DNA from: Candidatus Villigracilis propinquus
GTDB taxonomy: Bacteria; Chloroflexota; Anaerolineae; Anaerolineales; Villigracilaceae
Assembly: GCA_016714565.1 (NCBI GenBank)
Contig: JADKDM010000013.1
Coordinates: 103,337 to 167,336, forward strand
Reading direction: 5' to 3'
DNA: 64,000 nt
Below are positions 27,897-36,723 of this stretch, piece by piece; the stretch's first letter is position 1, and each line of letters opens with the position of its first letter. The position numbers and the translations under genes were made by a program. Below the pieces are notes generated by a model. That model did not search any database and was not told where the DNA came from. It worked only from the letters and a program-made list of their open reading frames with translations.

Positions 27897-28696
27897 TATT
27901 CTTTTACTTTTGCGATCGGCGAAGGAACGGAAAGCTTTCTGGCAACAAAGGTTTTCTTCACGCCGAGCAGGGCGGCATCCTTTGCCAGATGAATGGTCGT
28001 CAATGACATATCCACCCAGAATGAAGCGAGTAACTCAATTTTGGCAACGCCGAAATTGGTGAAGGTCACCACGGGCGCAGGAGCCGCCACATACCCGGGG
28101 ACATCCTTCATTGCGTCCAAAAGTGCGGCGCGAATATTCTCGGGATTCTTCGCGTTGGAAACCGCCATTGGCAGATCCACGCGGCGGCGATGGGCACGGG
28201 TGTAATTGACGATGGGGTGCGCAAGCACTTCGGCATTGGGAAGAATGATGATACGCCCATCGAGAGTCTGCAATTCCGTTGTACGCAGGTTGATCTGCAA
28301 CACAATGCCTTCAAACCCGATCACACTAATTTCATCCCCAACCGTGAAAGGCTGCTGAACAAGCAGGATAATGCCCGAAACAAAATTTTGCGTGATGCTT
28401 TGCAGTGCGAAGCCGATGGTAAAGCCAAGGATTCCCAAACCTGCAAGAAATGCCGTTACATTGAAGAATCTTTGCAATGCAGTGATGACACCAAAGATGA
28501 TGATCGTCCAGCGTAGAATATCCGCGAGCAGGTGGGTCACGCCGGAGGCTGTATTACGGCTCAGCAGCACGCGCTTCACCAAATTGCCCAGCCATTTTGC
28601 TACATACAGGCTGACAAGAAAAATAATCAGCGCGGTGAAAATATTCGGGATGGAAGCAACGGTCTGTTCAGCCAAAACGGAAAAATATTCCTGCAT
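27896..28696 (-). CDS. MscS-family mechanosensitive channel
   Basis: About 266 aa: three N-terminal helices (the third is the pore helix, GLGILGFTIGFALQSITQNF) followed by the MscS beta domain (VQQPFTVGDEISVIGFEG, then IILPNAEVLAHPIVNYTR). The Gly/Ala packing of TM3 is visible. It would release ions on hypo-osmotic shock. The start MQEYFSV is preferred since GGAGAG precedes it by a few bases; a TTG four codons upstream lies within that site. A TATAAT lies 25 bases upstream. Confidence 0.92.
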   Translation of the reverse strand: MQEYFSVLAEQTVASIPNIFTALIIFLVSLYVAKWLGNLVKRVLLSRNTASGVTHLLADILRWTIIIFGVITALQRFFNVTAFLAGLGILGFTIGFALQSITQNFVSGIILLVQQPFTVGDEISVIGFEGIVLQINLRTTELQTLDGRIIILPNAEVLAHPIVNYTRAHRRRVDLPMAVSNAKNPENIRAALLDAMKDVPGYVAAPAPVVTFTNFGVAKIELLASFWVDMSLTTIHLAKDAALLGVKKTFVARKLSVPSPIAKVKE

Positions 28697-28720
28697 GGTT
28701 CTCTCCAATCAAGTTTCCAA

Positions 28721-28726
28721 ATTATA
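28721..28726 (-). promoter_or_regulatory. Candidate -10 box of the mscS-like gene
   Basis: A minus-strand TATAAT about 25 bases before the start codon leaves room for a short leader with the GGAGAG ribosome site. Confidence 0.45.
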
Positions 28727-28746
28727 ACGCGGGGAAACGACCATAG

Positions 28747-28789
28747 ACGACAGACGGCTGACCGTGGTCTGCGGTCAGCCGTCTGTCGT
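28747..28789. repeat. 18-bp perfect hairpin with GGTCTGTGGTC-type phrase
   Basis: ACGACAGACGGCTGACCG pairs exactly with its complement over a 7-base loop. It is located upstream of mscS and after the epimerase gene, so it could be the latter's terminator, but there is no T tract. The same wording (GGTCTGTGGTCTG) recurs inside the DUF2298 gene near 15446. Confidence 0.65.
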
Positions 28790-28809
28790 TAGAATCATAT
28801 TGGCAAAAA

Positions 28810-29835
28810 TTAAAACAAGCTCTTATTTCCCTGCACCCACTCAAACAATTTCTGCACGCCGTCTTCCACATTGATCTTCGGCGTCCAGCCCAGTTCTTTT
28901 TCAGCCTTCGTAATATCCGCGTAGAACACACGCTGGTCACCGGGGCGCCAGTCACCGCGGGCAACTTCCAGCGTGCGGCCAATATATTTCTCAAGTTTGG
29001 GGCGAAACTCCGACCAAATGGACATCACATTATCCGGTCCGCCACCCACGTTGTAGACCCGTCCACGGGCAATGTCATTTTTCGAAACGGCAAAGTCATA
29101 GGCATTCATCAGATCATCCACATGCAAAATATCGCGGACCTGCTTGCCATCGCCATAAATAGTTATTGGGCGTCCCATCACCGCGGCGATGATAAACCAC
29201 GCCACCCAACCCTGATCTTCGATGCCAAACTGGCGCGGGCCGTAAATGCAGGATTGGCGAAAAACCACTGTCGGCAGATCGTACATGCGCGCGTAATCAC
29301 GAACATACTGATCGCCCGTGCCTTTTGAGCAGCCATAGGGAGAATGAAAATCCAGCGGCTGGGTTTCGGGGCAGCCGTTCACCAGATCCTTGTAACGCCA
29401 GCGGGTCGGTTCCTCGAACAGTTCCACATCGTCCATGCCGCCGTAGACTTTATTGGTAGAAGCATAGATCACAATTGGATTTTTACCAGACAGCCGCGCG
29501 GCCTCCATCACATTGAATGTACCAAACGCATTGGATTCAAAATCATCACGCGGATTAATAACCGATGTGGTCACAGCAACCTGACCAGCCAAATGCACGA
29601 TCACGTCCGCGCTTTTAGCTGCTTCTGTTATCCTGTCAGCCTCACGTACATCCCCAACAATGACATCGAAGGCGTTATCACCAAATTCCTGTTTAAGCCA
29701 TTCAAGGTTGCGGGGTGCGCCACCACGGGACAGGTTGTCATAGATAGTCACCTTCTCGCCACGCTTCACCAAACGGTGGACATAATTCGAACCGATAAAC
29801 CCAGCGCCGCCAGTTACAAGGTATTGTTTCGTCAT
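28810..29835 (-). CDS. NAD-dependent epimerase/dehydratase, CDP-paratose 2-epimerase-like
   Basis: This is an extended short-chain dehydrogenase of 341 aa. It has the Rossmann motif TGGAGFIGSNY, a catalytic Tyr in SPYGCSKGTGDQY (YXXXK), and the upstream Ser/Thr in STNKVYGG. Blocks such as NLSRGGAPRNLEWL, RQSCIYGPRQFG and YGDGKQVRDILHVDDL match CDP-paratose/tyvelose 2-epimerases more closely than UDP-glucose epimerases. It would make a dideoxy sugar nucleotide for surface glycans. The start MTKQYLVTGG is preferred over one 11 codons upstream because the fold begins there. Confidence 0.85.
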   Translation of the reverse strand: MTKQYLVTGGAGFIGSNYVHRLVKRGEKVTIYDNLSRGGAPRNLEWLKQEFGDNAFDVIVGDVREADRITEAAKSADVIVHLAGQVAVTTSVINPRDDFESNAFGTFNVMEAARLSGKNPIVIYASTNKVYGGMDDVELFEEPTRWRYKDLVNGCPETQPLDFHSPYGCSKGTGDQYVRDYARMYDLPTVVFRQSCIYGPRQFGIEDQGWVAWFIIAAVMGRPITIYGDGKQVRDILHVDDLMNAYDFAVSKNDIARGRVYNVGGGPDNVMSIWSEFRPKLEKYIGRTLEVARGDWRPGDQRVFYADITKAEKELGWTPKINVEDGVQKLFEWVQGNKSLF

Positions 29836-29882
29836 GGATTTATTATCCTTTTTATAGTTGCAAACCAATACAGGGACATCAT

Positions 29883-30899
29883 TTATTCATTTTCTTCTGC
29901 TTGCTCTTTGTTTCTTAAACTCATTAGTTGTTGATAAATGCCTGAAAGTGTCTGACCTTCGCGCATCAGACCAATGCCGCCAATGACGCCGCTGTTAAGA
30001 TAATTATATAAACGGGCAGTTAGAGCCACGGCCAACGATGTGGATTGATCTTTTGTAAACATGAACAAGGCTCCGCTGACTGCGCCTTCAAATGTTCCCA
30101 CTCCACCGGGCAAGGCAGGAATGGCTCCACCAAATGCGGCTGCGCCGAGAACAAAGAAGATCCAAGTAGGCTGTGCTTGAGGAAAGAACGCAAGTGTCAT
30201 CAGGTAATAAGCCACCAATGCCACGAAATAGTTGAGCGTCATCCAGAACATAAAACGAAGGAAAAGCCAGCCGTCCGTTAACACGCCCAGACCATCGAGA
30301 AATGATTCAAGAAAGCTGCCGCCCAATTTCTGCACGACGGGCCAGCGCTTGCTGAATTTGTGAAACACATCCAACGCCCACTGGCGGTTGCGCGCCAACA
30401 CATACATCAAGACAATTCCGAAAACCATGAGGCCGCCGACGATATAACCGATCTTTTCGGAACCCTGAGTGTCGGATACATAGGTCAACCCGAGTATCAA
30501 AAACGCGGCGGAAAACACCAAATCTACCACACGCTCAATGACGATCGTGGGCAGTATCTCGCTAAAAGCCATACCTGATTTTCGGCTGAGGAGAAAAGCG
30601 CGCCCGATCTCTCCCAGGCGGAATGGAAGAAATGCATTCAACAGATATCCTTCGCCTTCAGCAAACAGGACATCTATATATTTTGGCTTGTCACGCAACA
30701 AGGTCTGCCAGACCTTCGCGCGATTGCCAATCCAGACAAATGATAAAACTACTGACCCCGCTAAAAGGCGGTAATCCGCCGCGCGGATTGAGTTCCACAT
30801 GGTTTGGAAATCAACAAAATAGAGAATGGCGGCAATGAGTGCAATACTCACTAACGCGCCCGGAAGCCAGCGTTTTGAATTTTTGAGAAATTGAGACAT
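29883..30899 (-). CDS. LPG_synthase_TM (UPF0104/YbhN-like) flippase-family membrane protein
   Basis: About 338 aa with seven to eight helices. Conserved blocks are EGEGYLLNAFLPFRLGEIGRAFLL, cut here to LNAFLPFRLGEIGRA, and a late GGAIPALPGGVGTFEGA, both typical of the lysylphosphatidylglycerol synthetase membrane domain family. Members without the aminoacyl-transferase part are thought to move or modify lipids. The upstream epimerase relationship and co-direction suggest a place in surface-glycan or lipid export. Start MSQFLKNS is preferred. Confidence 0.85.
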   Translation of the reverse strand: MSQFLKNSKRWLPGALVSIALIAAILYFVDFQTMWNSIRAADYRLLAGSVVLSFVWIGNRAKVWQTLLRDKPKYIDVLFAEGEGYLLNAFLPFRLGEIGRAFLLSRKSGMAFSEILPTIVIERVVDLVFSAAFLILGLTYVSDTQGSEKIGYIVGGLMVFGIVLMYVLARNRQWALDVFHKFSKRWPVVQKLGGSFLESFLDGLGVLTDGWLFLRFMFWMTLNYFVALVAYYLMTLAFFPQAQPTWIFFVLGAAAFGGAIPALPGGVGTFEGAVSGALFMFTKDQSTSLAVALTARLYNYLNSGVIGGIGLMREGQTLSGIYQQLMSLRNKEQAEENE

Positions 30900-30918
30900 G
30901 GGGTTCCTTACAAAGAAC

Positions 30919-30953
30919 GGAGTACGCAACACGTGAACCGTGTTACGTACTCC
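30919..30953. repeat. Imperfect hairpin GGAGTACG/CGTACTCC
   Basis: GGAGTACG-CAACACG pairs with CGTGTT-ACGTACTCC around a small loop, between lepA and the flippase-like gene. It belongs to the same style of intergenic tract as 25136-25194 and could terminate lepA transcription, though no T tract follows. Confidence 0.5.
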
Positions 30954-30959
30954 ATATCA

Positions 30960-32759
30960 TTAGTCGTCGTCCAGTTTTAGCACAGCCATGAAAGCGTCCT
31001 GCGGGATCTCGACGCTGCCGACCATCTTCATGCGTTTCTTGCCCTTCTTTTGTTTCTCGAGCAATTTCTTTTTACGGGAAATATCGCCGCCGTAACATTT
31101 TGCAAGAACATCCTTGCGCGTGGCTTTGACGTTGGCGCGTGAAATAATACGTCCGCCTGAAGATGCCTGAACGGCGACATCGAACAATTGACGGGGAATC
31201 AATTCCTTGAGTTTGGTGATGAGACGCTGTCCCTTGTGGAAGGCATCCTTCTCATGGACGATGGCCGCGAGCGCATCCACCGGTTCGCCGTTGACGAGGA
31301 TCTCCAGCTTCTGTAATTTGTCGGCGCGATATTCGAGGAATTGATAATCGAGCGAGGCGTAACCCTTGGTGCGGGATTTTAATAGGTCAAAGAAATCTAT
31401 GATGATTTCAGCAAGCGGGATTTCAAAGTCAAGCTGCACGCGGTGAGGCGCGGGGTATTCCTGCTGCTTGAAGATGCCGCGGCGCTTGGTGACCAGCTCC
31501 ATGATGGGGCCGTAGTAATCGGTGGGGGTGATGATCTCGATGTTCATCCACGGTTCGCGGACTTCGATGATCTTGCTCGGGTCGGGTAGTTCAGCAGGCG
31601 AGTCAACTTTTATGACTTCATCCTTGATCATCAAAACTTCGTACTCCACCGAGGGTGCGGTGAAAAGCACATCCAGGTCGTATTCGCGTTCAATGCGTTC
31701 CTGAATGATCTCCATGTGGAACAAGCCGAGGAAACCGGCACGGAAGCCGAAGCCCAAAGCCTGTGATGTTTCTGGCTGGAAGGTCAATGAAGCGTCGTTG
31801 AGCTGTAGTTTATCGAGGGACTCGCGCAGGGTGGTGTAATCATCCGCTTCGACGGGATAGATACCCGCGAAGACCATCGGCTTGGGGACGTGGTACCCGG
31901 GCAAAGGCTCAAGCGAAGGCGCAGACGCGAGCGTGATCGTGTCACCGACGCGGCATTCATGCACAGTTTTGAATCCGGTGGCGATGTAACCGACCTCGCC
32001 GGAGCCGAGCTTGTCGACGGGTTTCATGCCGGGGACAAAGATGCCAATTTCCACGGGGCGCAAGTCTGTCTTGGTGACGATCATGCGCAGCACATCAGTG
32101 GATTTGATGCTGCCTTCCATGATACGGACATAGGCGATAACGCCTTTATAGGAATCATAATGCGCGTCGAAGATCAAAGCGCGGACGGGTTTATCGTCCA
32201 CATCCTGTGGAGGGGGCACGCGTTTGACAACCTCTTCGAGGACTTGATCCACATTCAGGCCTTCTTTTGCCGAAATGCGGATGACCGAATCAGGATCGAC
32301 CCCAAGCAGGGAGCCTACATCTTCGGCCACTTCGTCGGGACGGGCTGAGGGGAGGTCAATTTTGTTGATAACAGGAACAATTGTCAGGTCGGCATCGAGC
32401 GCCTGATAGAGATTCGCGAGAGTCTGGGCTTCGATGCCCTGAGTCGCATCCACCACTAAAATTGCACCTTCGCAGGCTTTGAGCGCGCGGCTGACTTCGT
32501 AGCCGAAGTCCACGTGACCGGGGGTATCGATCAAGTTCATCTCATAGCGTTGATCTTCTTTTGATGTGTAAAACATGCGGACAGCGGAGGACTTGATGGT
32601 GACGCCTTTTTCGCGTTCGAGGTCCATCGAGTCGAGGGCTTGTTCGGTCATGTCGCGCTCGGAGATGGCGCCTGTTAATTGAAGCAGGCGGTCTGCAAGC
32701 GTGGATTTGCCATGGTCAACATGGGCGATGATACAGAAGTTACGGATATGGTCGGTCAT
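30960..32759 (-). CDS. lepA: Elongation factor 4 (back-translocating GTPase)
   Basis: The 599-aa length is normal for EF4. G motifs are visible: AHVDHGKSTLADRL (G1), DTPGHVDFG (G3), NKIDLPSA (G4). The unique LepA C-terminal domain ends with ANVKATRKDVLAKCYGGDIS and the basic KKLLEKQKKGKKRMK. EF4 acts on stalled ribosomes. It is divergent from the SPFH gene, with 224 bp between starts. Confidence 0.97.
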   Translation of the reverse strand: MTDHIRNFCIIAHVDHGKSTLADRLLQLTGAISERDMTEQALDSMDLEREKGVTIKSSAVRMFYTSKEDQRYEMNLIDTPGHVDFGYEVSRALKACEGAILVVDATQGIEAQTLANLYQALDADLTIVPVINKIDLPSARPDEVAEDVGSLLGVDPDSVIRISAKEGLNVDQVLEEVVKRVPPPQDVDDKPVRALIFDAHYDSYKGVIAYVRIMEGSIKSTDVLRMIVTKTDLRPVEIGIFVPGMKPVDKLGSGEVGYIATGFKTVHECRVGDTITLASAPSLEPLPGYHVPKPMVFAGIYPVEADDYTTLRESLDKLQLNDASLTFQPETSQALGFGFRAGFLGLFHMEIIQERIEREYDLDVLFTAPSVEYEVLMIKDEVIKVDSPAELPDPSKIIEVREPWMNIEIITPTDYYGPIMELVTKRRGIFKQQEYPAPHRVQLDFEIPLAEIIIDFFDLLKSRTKGYASLDYQFLEYRADKLQKLEILVNGEPVDALAAIVHEKDAFHKGQRLITKLKELIPRQLFDVAVQASSGGRIISRANVKATRKDVLAKCYGGDISRKKKLLEKQKKGKKRMKMVGSVEIPQDAFMAVLKLDDD

Positions 32760-32983
32760 GCGGCTTTCAATAGTTCATTTCTTAAAGAGGTCTACTACAA
32801 AGAGAAGGTCTCTGCCCTGTAAGCGAAGCAAAGTATACCCGATTAATTTTGCCGTATCACACAGGCAGAAATAGCTCCAAAGGGCGATACAACTCTCATC
32901 AAAAGTGAGTAGAATCTAGAAACCCTGATGGGACAATTCCGTATTTATGTATTGTGCGTAATTCGGCGCACAAAGGAGAAAAA
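32760..32983. other. Divergent intergenic region between lepA and the SPFH gene
   Basis: The 224 bases between the two starts should hold both promoters. An AAAGGAGAAAAA ribosome site directly precedes the SPFH ATG at 32984. No hairpin, RNA gene or short coding frame with a ribosome site was recognised. Confidence 0.5.
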
Positions 32984-34948
32984 ATGTCTGTACTAGCTTT
33001 AATAGGTTATGCAGTAGGTGGGATCGTATTTCTCATACTGCTCTCCGGTATTCGCTTCATTCCCAACAACCGCATCGGCGTTATTGAAAAACGTTTCAGC
33101 GGAAAAGGCTCTGTAAAATCAGGCTTTATCGCCATGAACGGCGAGGCGGGGTACCAGCCTCGCATCCTGCGTGGTGGTCTACACTATCTGATGCCCATCC
33201 AATATGTTGTCCATATGATGCCTCTGGTGACCATTTCCCAGGGCAAGATTGGTTATGTCTTCGCGCGTGACGGCAAGCAATTGGACCCGGCGCAGGTGCT
33301 GGCTTCCAACGCCACGGTGACAGATTTTCAGGATGTGGAAGGCTTTTTGAAGAACGGCGGGCAGCGCGGTCCGCAGCGACGTATTTTACGTGAAGGTACG
33401 TACGCGTTCAACCTGGTGCAGTTCATTGTCATCACCGAAGAACGGATTTACACAATATCCCTCAGTAAGGAAGAAAGCGATACGATCCGCGGCATGGCAG
33501 AAGTAATCGCCCAGCGCGGCGGATTCCGCCCGGTGGTCATCAAGGATACAGATGACACAATCGGTGTTGTGACCGTCCATGACGGCCCATCCCTTGGACA
33601 AGGTGAGATTATTGCGCCTGTGGTCGGTGATGAACCTGCCCAAGCGGATACTTACCATAACAAATTCCAGGATGCTGATAACTTCCTGCGCGCGGGCGGA
33701 CTGCGTGGGCGTCAATTACAAGTATTGGTCGAGGGGACGTACTATGTCAATCGTCTGTTCGGCACGATCGAGATGATCCCGAAGACGATCATCGAAGTCG
33801 GTAACGTGGGCGTGGTGGTTTCATACACCGGTGAAACGGGCGCAGACCTCTCGGGCTCAGAATATCGTCATGGCGAACTGGCCTCCAAGGGCAACCGCGG
33901 TATTTGGAATGAGCCGCTCCTGCCCGGTAAATACGCGTTCAATACCTATGCCGGGAAAGTGATTTCCGTCCCCACCACCAACTTCATCCTAAAATGGATC
34001 CGCGCTGATTTTGGCGCACACAAGTTTGATGAGAATCTGACCGAAGTCTCGCTCATCACCAAGGACGCGTTCGAGCCATCTCTGCCGTTGTCGGTCGTTG
34101 TCCACATTGACTATCAGAAGGCTCCGCTCGTCATCCAACGGTTTGGTGATGTTAAAAAACTGGTGGAACAAACCCTCGACCCGATGGTCTCTGCCTACTT
34201 CAAGAACGTGGGTCAGACACGCACGCTCATTCAACTCTTGCAGGAACGCAGCGCCATTCAACAACAATCCAGCCTTGAGATGAAGGAAAAATTTGAGCAT
34301 TACAACCTTGAGTTGGAGGAAGTGCTGATCGGTACGCCTTCTTCACCTGAGGGAGATACTCAAATTGAAACCATCCTCAACCAGTTGCGTTCGCGCCAGG
34401 TGGCAGCCGAGCAGGTGGAAACCTATGGTCAGCAGGAAAAAGCGTCCATCAAGGAACGTGAGCTAAAAGAGGCTCAATCACGCGCACAAATGCAAACGAG
34501 ATTGACCGAAGCCGAGTTGAACATTAATATCCAGACAGATCAAGGTAAGGCTGAATATCAACGCTCCCTGCAACAGGCACAGCAGATCCGTGCACTCGCA
34601 GAAGCGGAAGCTGAGAAGATCGCCCGCATCGGTATTGCGCAGGCTCTCGCCACGGAAGAACAAGTCCGCGCGTATGGTGGGCCGCAATTCCAGGTGACTC
34701 AGCAAGTGCTGACCCGCTTTGCGGAAGCCATTCAAACCTCGGGTGTGGATGTTGTCCCGCGCGTAGTTGTCGGCGGCGGCACTGCGGAAGGCGGCAGCAC
34801 CTCCAGCAACGTGATGGAAGGCCTGCTGACCATGCTGCTCTCCGAACGCTTCGGCGTGATGGCAGATGAATCCGCAAAGGCTCCGCGCTCACCGGAAGCA
34901 GACGCGCTGCGCGAACAGATCCGCAAGGATATGGAAAAGAAGAAGTAA
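32984..34948 (+). CDS. SPFH/flotillin-like membrane protein with N-terminal repeats
   Basis: The 654-aa product has one N-terminal helix (LIGYAVGGIVFLILLSGI), an extended region with repeated RG-x-RxLxxGxYxxN units, an SPFH/band-7 domain (about residues 280-450), then a long Ala/Glu/Gln-rich coiled coil and a low-complexity tail. Four repeat units can be read: PRILRGGLHYLMP, RRILREGTYAFN, LQVLVEGTYYVN and EPLLPGKYAFN. Start at MSVLALIG is fixed by AAAGGAG. Flotillin-like proteins oligomerise on membranes and organise other proteins; the PG-Y-N repeats recall vault-protein-like beta domains, which is only my comparison. It is monocistronic with a terminator. Confidence 0.82.
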   Translation: MSVLALIGYAVGGIVFLILLSGIRFIPNNRIGVIEKRFSGKGSVKSGFIAMNGEAGYQPRILRGGLHYLMPIQYVVHMMPLVTISQGKIGYVFARDGKQLDPAQVLASNATVTDFQDVEGFLKNGGQRGPQRRILREGTYAFNLVQFIVITEERIYTISLSKEESDTIRGMAEVIAQRGGFRPVVIKDTDDTIGVVTVHDGPSLGQGEIIAPVVGDEPAQADTYHNKFQDADNFLRAGGLRGRQLQVLVEGTYYVNRLFGTIEMIPKTIIEVGNVGVVVSYTGETGADLSGSEYRHGELASKGNRGIWNEPLLPGKYAFNTYAGKVISVPTTNFILKWIRADFGAHKFDENLTEVSLITKDAFEPSLPLSVVVHIDYQKAPLVIQRFGDVKKLVEQTLDPMVSAYFKNVGQTRTLIQLLQERSAIQQQSSLEMKEKFEHYNLELEEVLIGTPSSPEGDTQIETILNQLRSRQVAAEQVETYGQQEKASIKERELKEAQSRAQMQTRLTEAELNINIQTDQGKAEYQRSLQQAQQIRALAEAEAEKIARIGIAQALATEEQVRAYGGPQFQVTQQVLTRFAEAIQTSGVDVVPRVVVGGGTAEGGSTSSNVMEGLLTMLLSERFGVMADESAKAPRSPEADALREQIRKDMEKKK

Positions 34949-34991
34949 GGTTTGGGGAAGAGGTAATAAGTGAGAAGTAACAAGTAACGAG

Positions 34992-35024
34992 AAAAGAGAC
35001 TGGCGATGAACCAGTCTCTTTTTG
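34992..35024. terminator. Bidirectional terminator
   Basis: AAAGAGACTGG pairs with CCAGTCTCTTT over a GCGATGAA-type loop, followed by a T tract. It lies between the convergent SPFH and TIR genes. A low-complexity AAGTAACAAGTAACGAG tract precedes it. Confidence 0.85.
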
Positions 35025-35025
35025 T

Positions 35026-36597
35026 TTAGGCTGCTCTTGCGGGGAACCAGCGTTTTGCGTCGCGCATGTTCCTGAAATACATAAACCCCGTCACGGCTAT
35101 TCCGATCATATAAATATATTCTGCAACATTGACAAAGTTGTAGGCGATCGTATTTACGTCGATACCTGCTTCGGCGATTTCATTGATGATCCTTCCATCC
35201 AGGTCTTTCTGCCAATACGTCAGGCCCCACATGACAACAACACCCAAAAGGATCTGCCAAAAACTGGAGAACAGACCTTTTCGGCTGGTTAATCCTTTCA
35301 CCATAAAATAGGCAAGCCCGCCGAATAGAAGCATATTTGCAATAAGTTCAACATAATCCGAAGGGATCAGGTCGATTGGAGGAGTCAGTAAATAGCTTAT
35401 TGAAGAACCGATATTAACCACGGTCAGGAAAAGGATAAAGTAGTACATTGTGGTGATCAACGGCGAATATACCGTTTGAGAACTAACCGGCCTCATGCCC
35501 AATGCTTTGAGTAATTCCTTTGGATTGGGCAGCAATTGGGCGATGGTATCCAACCCGCGCACGCCGGGACGGAAATCGATCCACTGGATGCGGGATAACG
35601 CCTTCGAGATGTCGTTGTTCGTCTGTATCAGAATGGGAAAAAGCATTTGTTTTTCCGAATCAGCTTCCGTGTCCGATTTGAAGCGGGAGATCAGCGCAAA
35701 GACCGCCTTCGCTTCCTTAATCGTATTCACCTGGGGATGCCCGTATTTCTTCAAGGTTGCGATCAGATCCTCGGCGATCACGCGGTCTTGAATCGCATAA
35801 TCCACATAAAAGGGAATCGGGGTGGGGCTTGAGATCTTCGCATCTTGCGGATTGATATATTTCGGGATGATGGCTTCCGGTTTTCCCCAGCGTTGCATGG
35901 CGGGAGAGCGCAGAATGAACAACAGGATCAGCCCATACATGATGCCCGACCACACAACAACATCCAATGTTGGGTCTTCATATACCAATAAAGAAAGCAC
36001 GGACGCAACAGGCAATGCCAGCAAGGCGGTTTGCACATGTGTAAAATCGAAATTTCGTTTGTATATCCTGTAGGGAAGAGGGAACAAAATCCATGGAATG
36101 AACAAAGTCCAGTATTCAGAAAGCGACAACAATGCCACCATGGCGCTCACCAGGATGGCGACCCACACGATCCACGGCGCTTTGAAGCCTGTTTCGGGGA
36201 CAGGGTGTTCTTCCTGAATCGGCTGCTTTAATTGGGAAAATAATTCTGCCAGCCCCGCTTTATAGTTGCTGCGAAAATCCACCCACTCGTATTGTTCCAA
36301 TTCTTTGGGTAAATCCACAGCTTCAAAGATCAAAAGAATGACGCGCTTCTTCGTCTCCAAAAAGTGACGCCATTCCAGCGCCACATATTCCGAAGCGATC
36401 GCCGCCTTGGAAACGACCAGCAGCACCGTGTCGGACTCTTTCAAGCCCTTGTCGATCTGCACATTCCACGGGGAGCCGGGGATCAATGCGCGGTAATCAA
36501 GCCAGACGTTGTAGTTTTCGCCTTCCAGTTTTTTTACCAGATCGTCCACAAACCCCAATTCACGGCGCGAATAGCTCATAAAAATATTCTTTGTCAC
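35026..36597 (-). CDS. TIR-domain membrane protein with a second degenerate TIR-like domain
   Basis: Residues 1-120 form a TIR domain: KNIFMSYSRRELGFVDDLV, then NYNVWLDYRALIPG and the conserved EWRHFLETKKRVILL helix-strand. The Glu of the NADase-type motif appears within the ALEW helix. Next come several membrane helices (about 145-240), then a soluble domain (about 250-360) resembling a second, degenerate TIR (FYVDYAIQDRVIAEDL ... WIDFRPG), then five more helices. GTG at 36597 is chosen since GGAGGT lies four bases before it; the nominal upstream ATG falls inside that site. Bacterial TIR proteins act in signalling and phage defence by NAD+ cleavage; no defence partner is adjacent here. Confidence 0.8.
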   Translation of the reverse strand: MTKNIFMSYSRRELGFVDDLVKKLEGENYNVWLDYRALIPGSPWNVQIDKGLKESDTVLLVVSKAAIASEYVALEWRHFLETKKRVILLIFEAVDLPKELEQYEWVDFRSNYKAGLAELFSQLKQPIQEEHPVPETGFKAPWIVWVAILVSAMVALLSLSEYWTLFIPWILFPLPYRIYKRNFDFTHVQTALLALPVASVLSLLVYEDPTLDVVVWSGIMYGLILLFILRSPAMQRWGKPEAIIPKYINPQDAKISSPTPIPFYVDYAIQDRVIAEDLIATLKKYGHPQVNTIKEAKAVFALISRFKSDTEADSEKQMLFPILIQTNNDISKALSRIQWIDFRPGVRGLDTIAQLLPNPKELLKALGMRPVSSQTVYSPLITTMYYFILFLTVVNIGSSISYLLTPPIDLIPSDYVELIANMLLFGGLAYFMVKGLTSRKGLFSSFWQILLGVVVMWGLTYWQKDLDGRIINEIAEAGIDVNTIAYNFVNVAEYIYMIGIAVTGFMYFRNMRDAKRWFPARAA

Positions 36598-36635
36598 AAT
36601 TACCTCCATTGATAAAAGCTACTTGTAATAAAAGA

Positions 36636-36659
36636 CGAAACCCGCCGAGGCGGGTTTCG
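36636..36659. terminator. Hairpin terminator of acnA
   Basis: CGAAACCCGCC pairs with GGCGGGTTTCG; on the minus strand it is followed by a T-rich TCTTTTATT tract, downstream of the aconitase gene and before the TIR gene start. Confidence 0.8.
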
Positions 36660-36682
36660 GTTCGATTAACTTTTTCGCATCA

Positions 36683-36722
36683 TTTTGCTCTGTCGAGGGC
36701 TAAGCCCCCGACAGAGCAAAAA
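36683..36722. terminator. GC-rich hairpin (GCTC-TCGRGGGC family)
   Basis: TTTTGCTCTGTCGAGGGC pairs with its near complement over a TAA loop and ends in A4/T4 tracts, immediately after the aconitase stop. It is the second member of a family also present at 11127-11171 and 59810-59848. Confidence 0.75.
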
Positions 36723-36723
36723 T

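Noticed and set aside
32760..32983. Riboswitch or small RNA between lepA and the SPFH gene
   Set aside because: No conserved riboswitch core, strong hairpin or terminator could be identified by eye.
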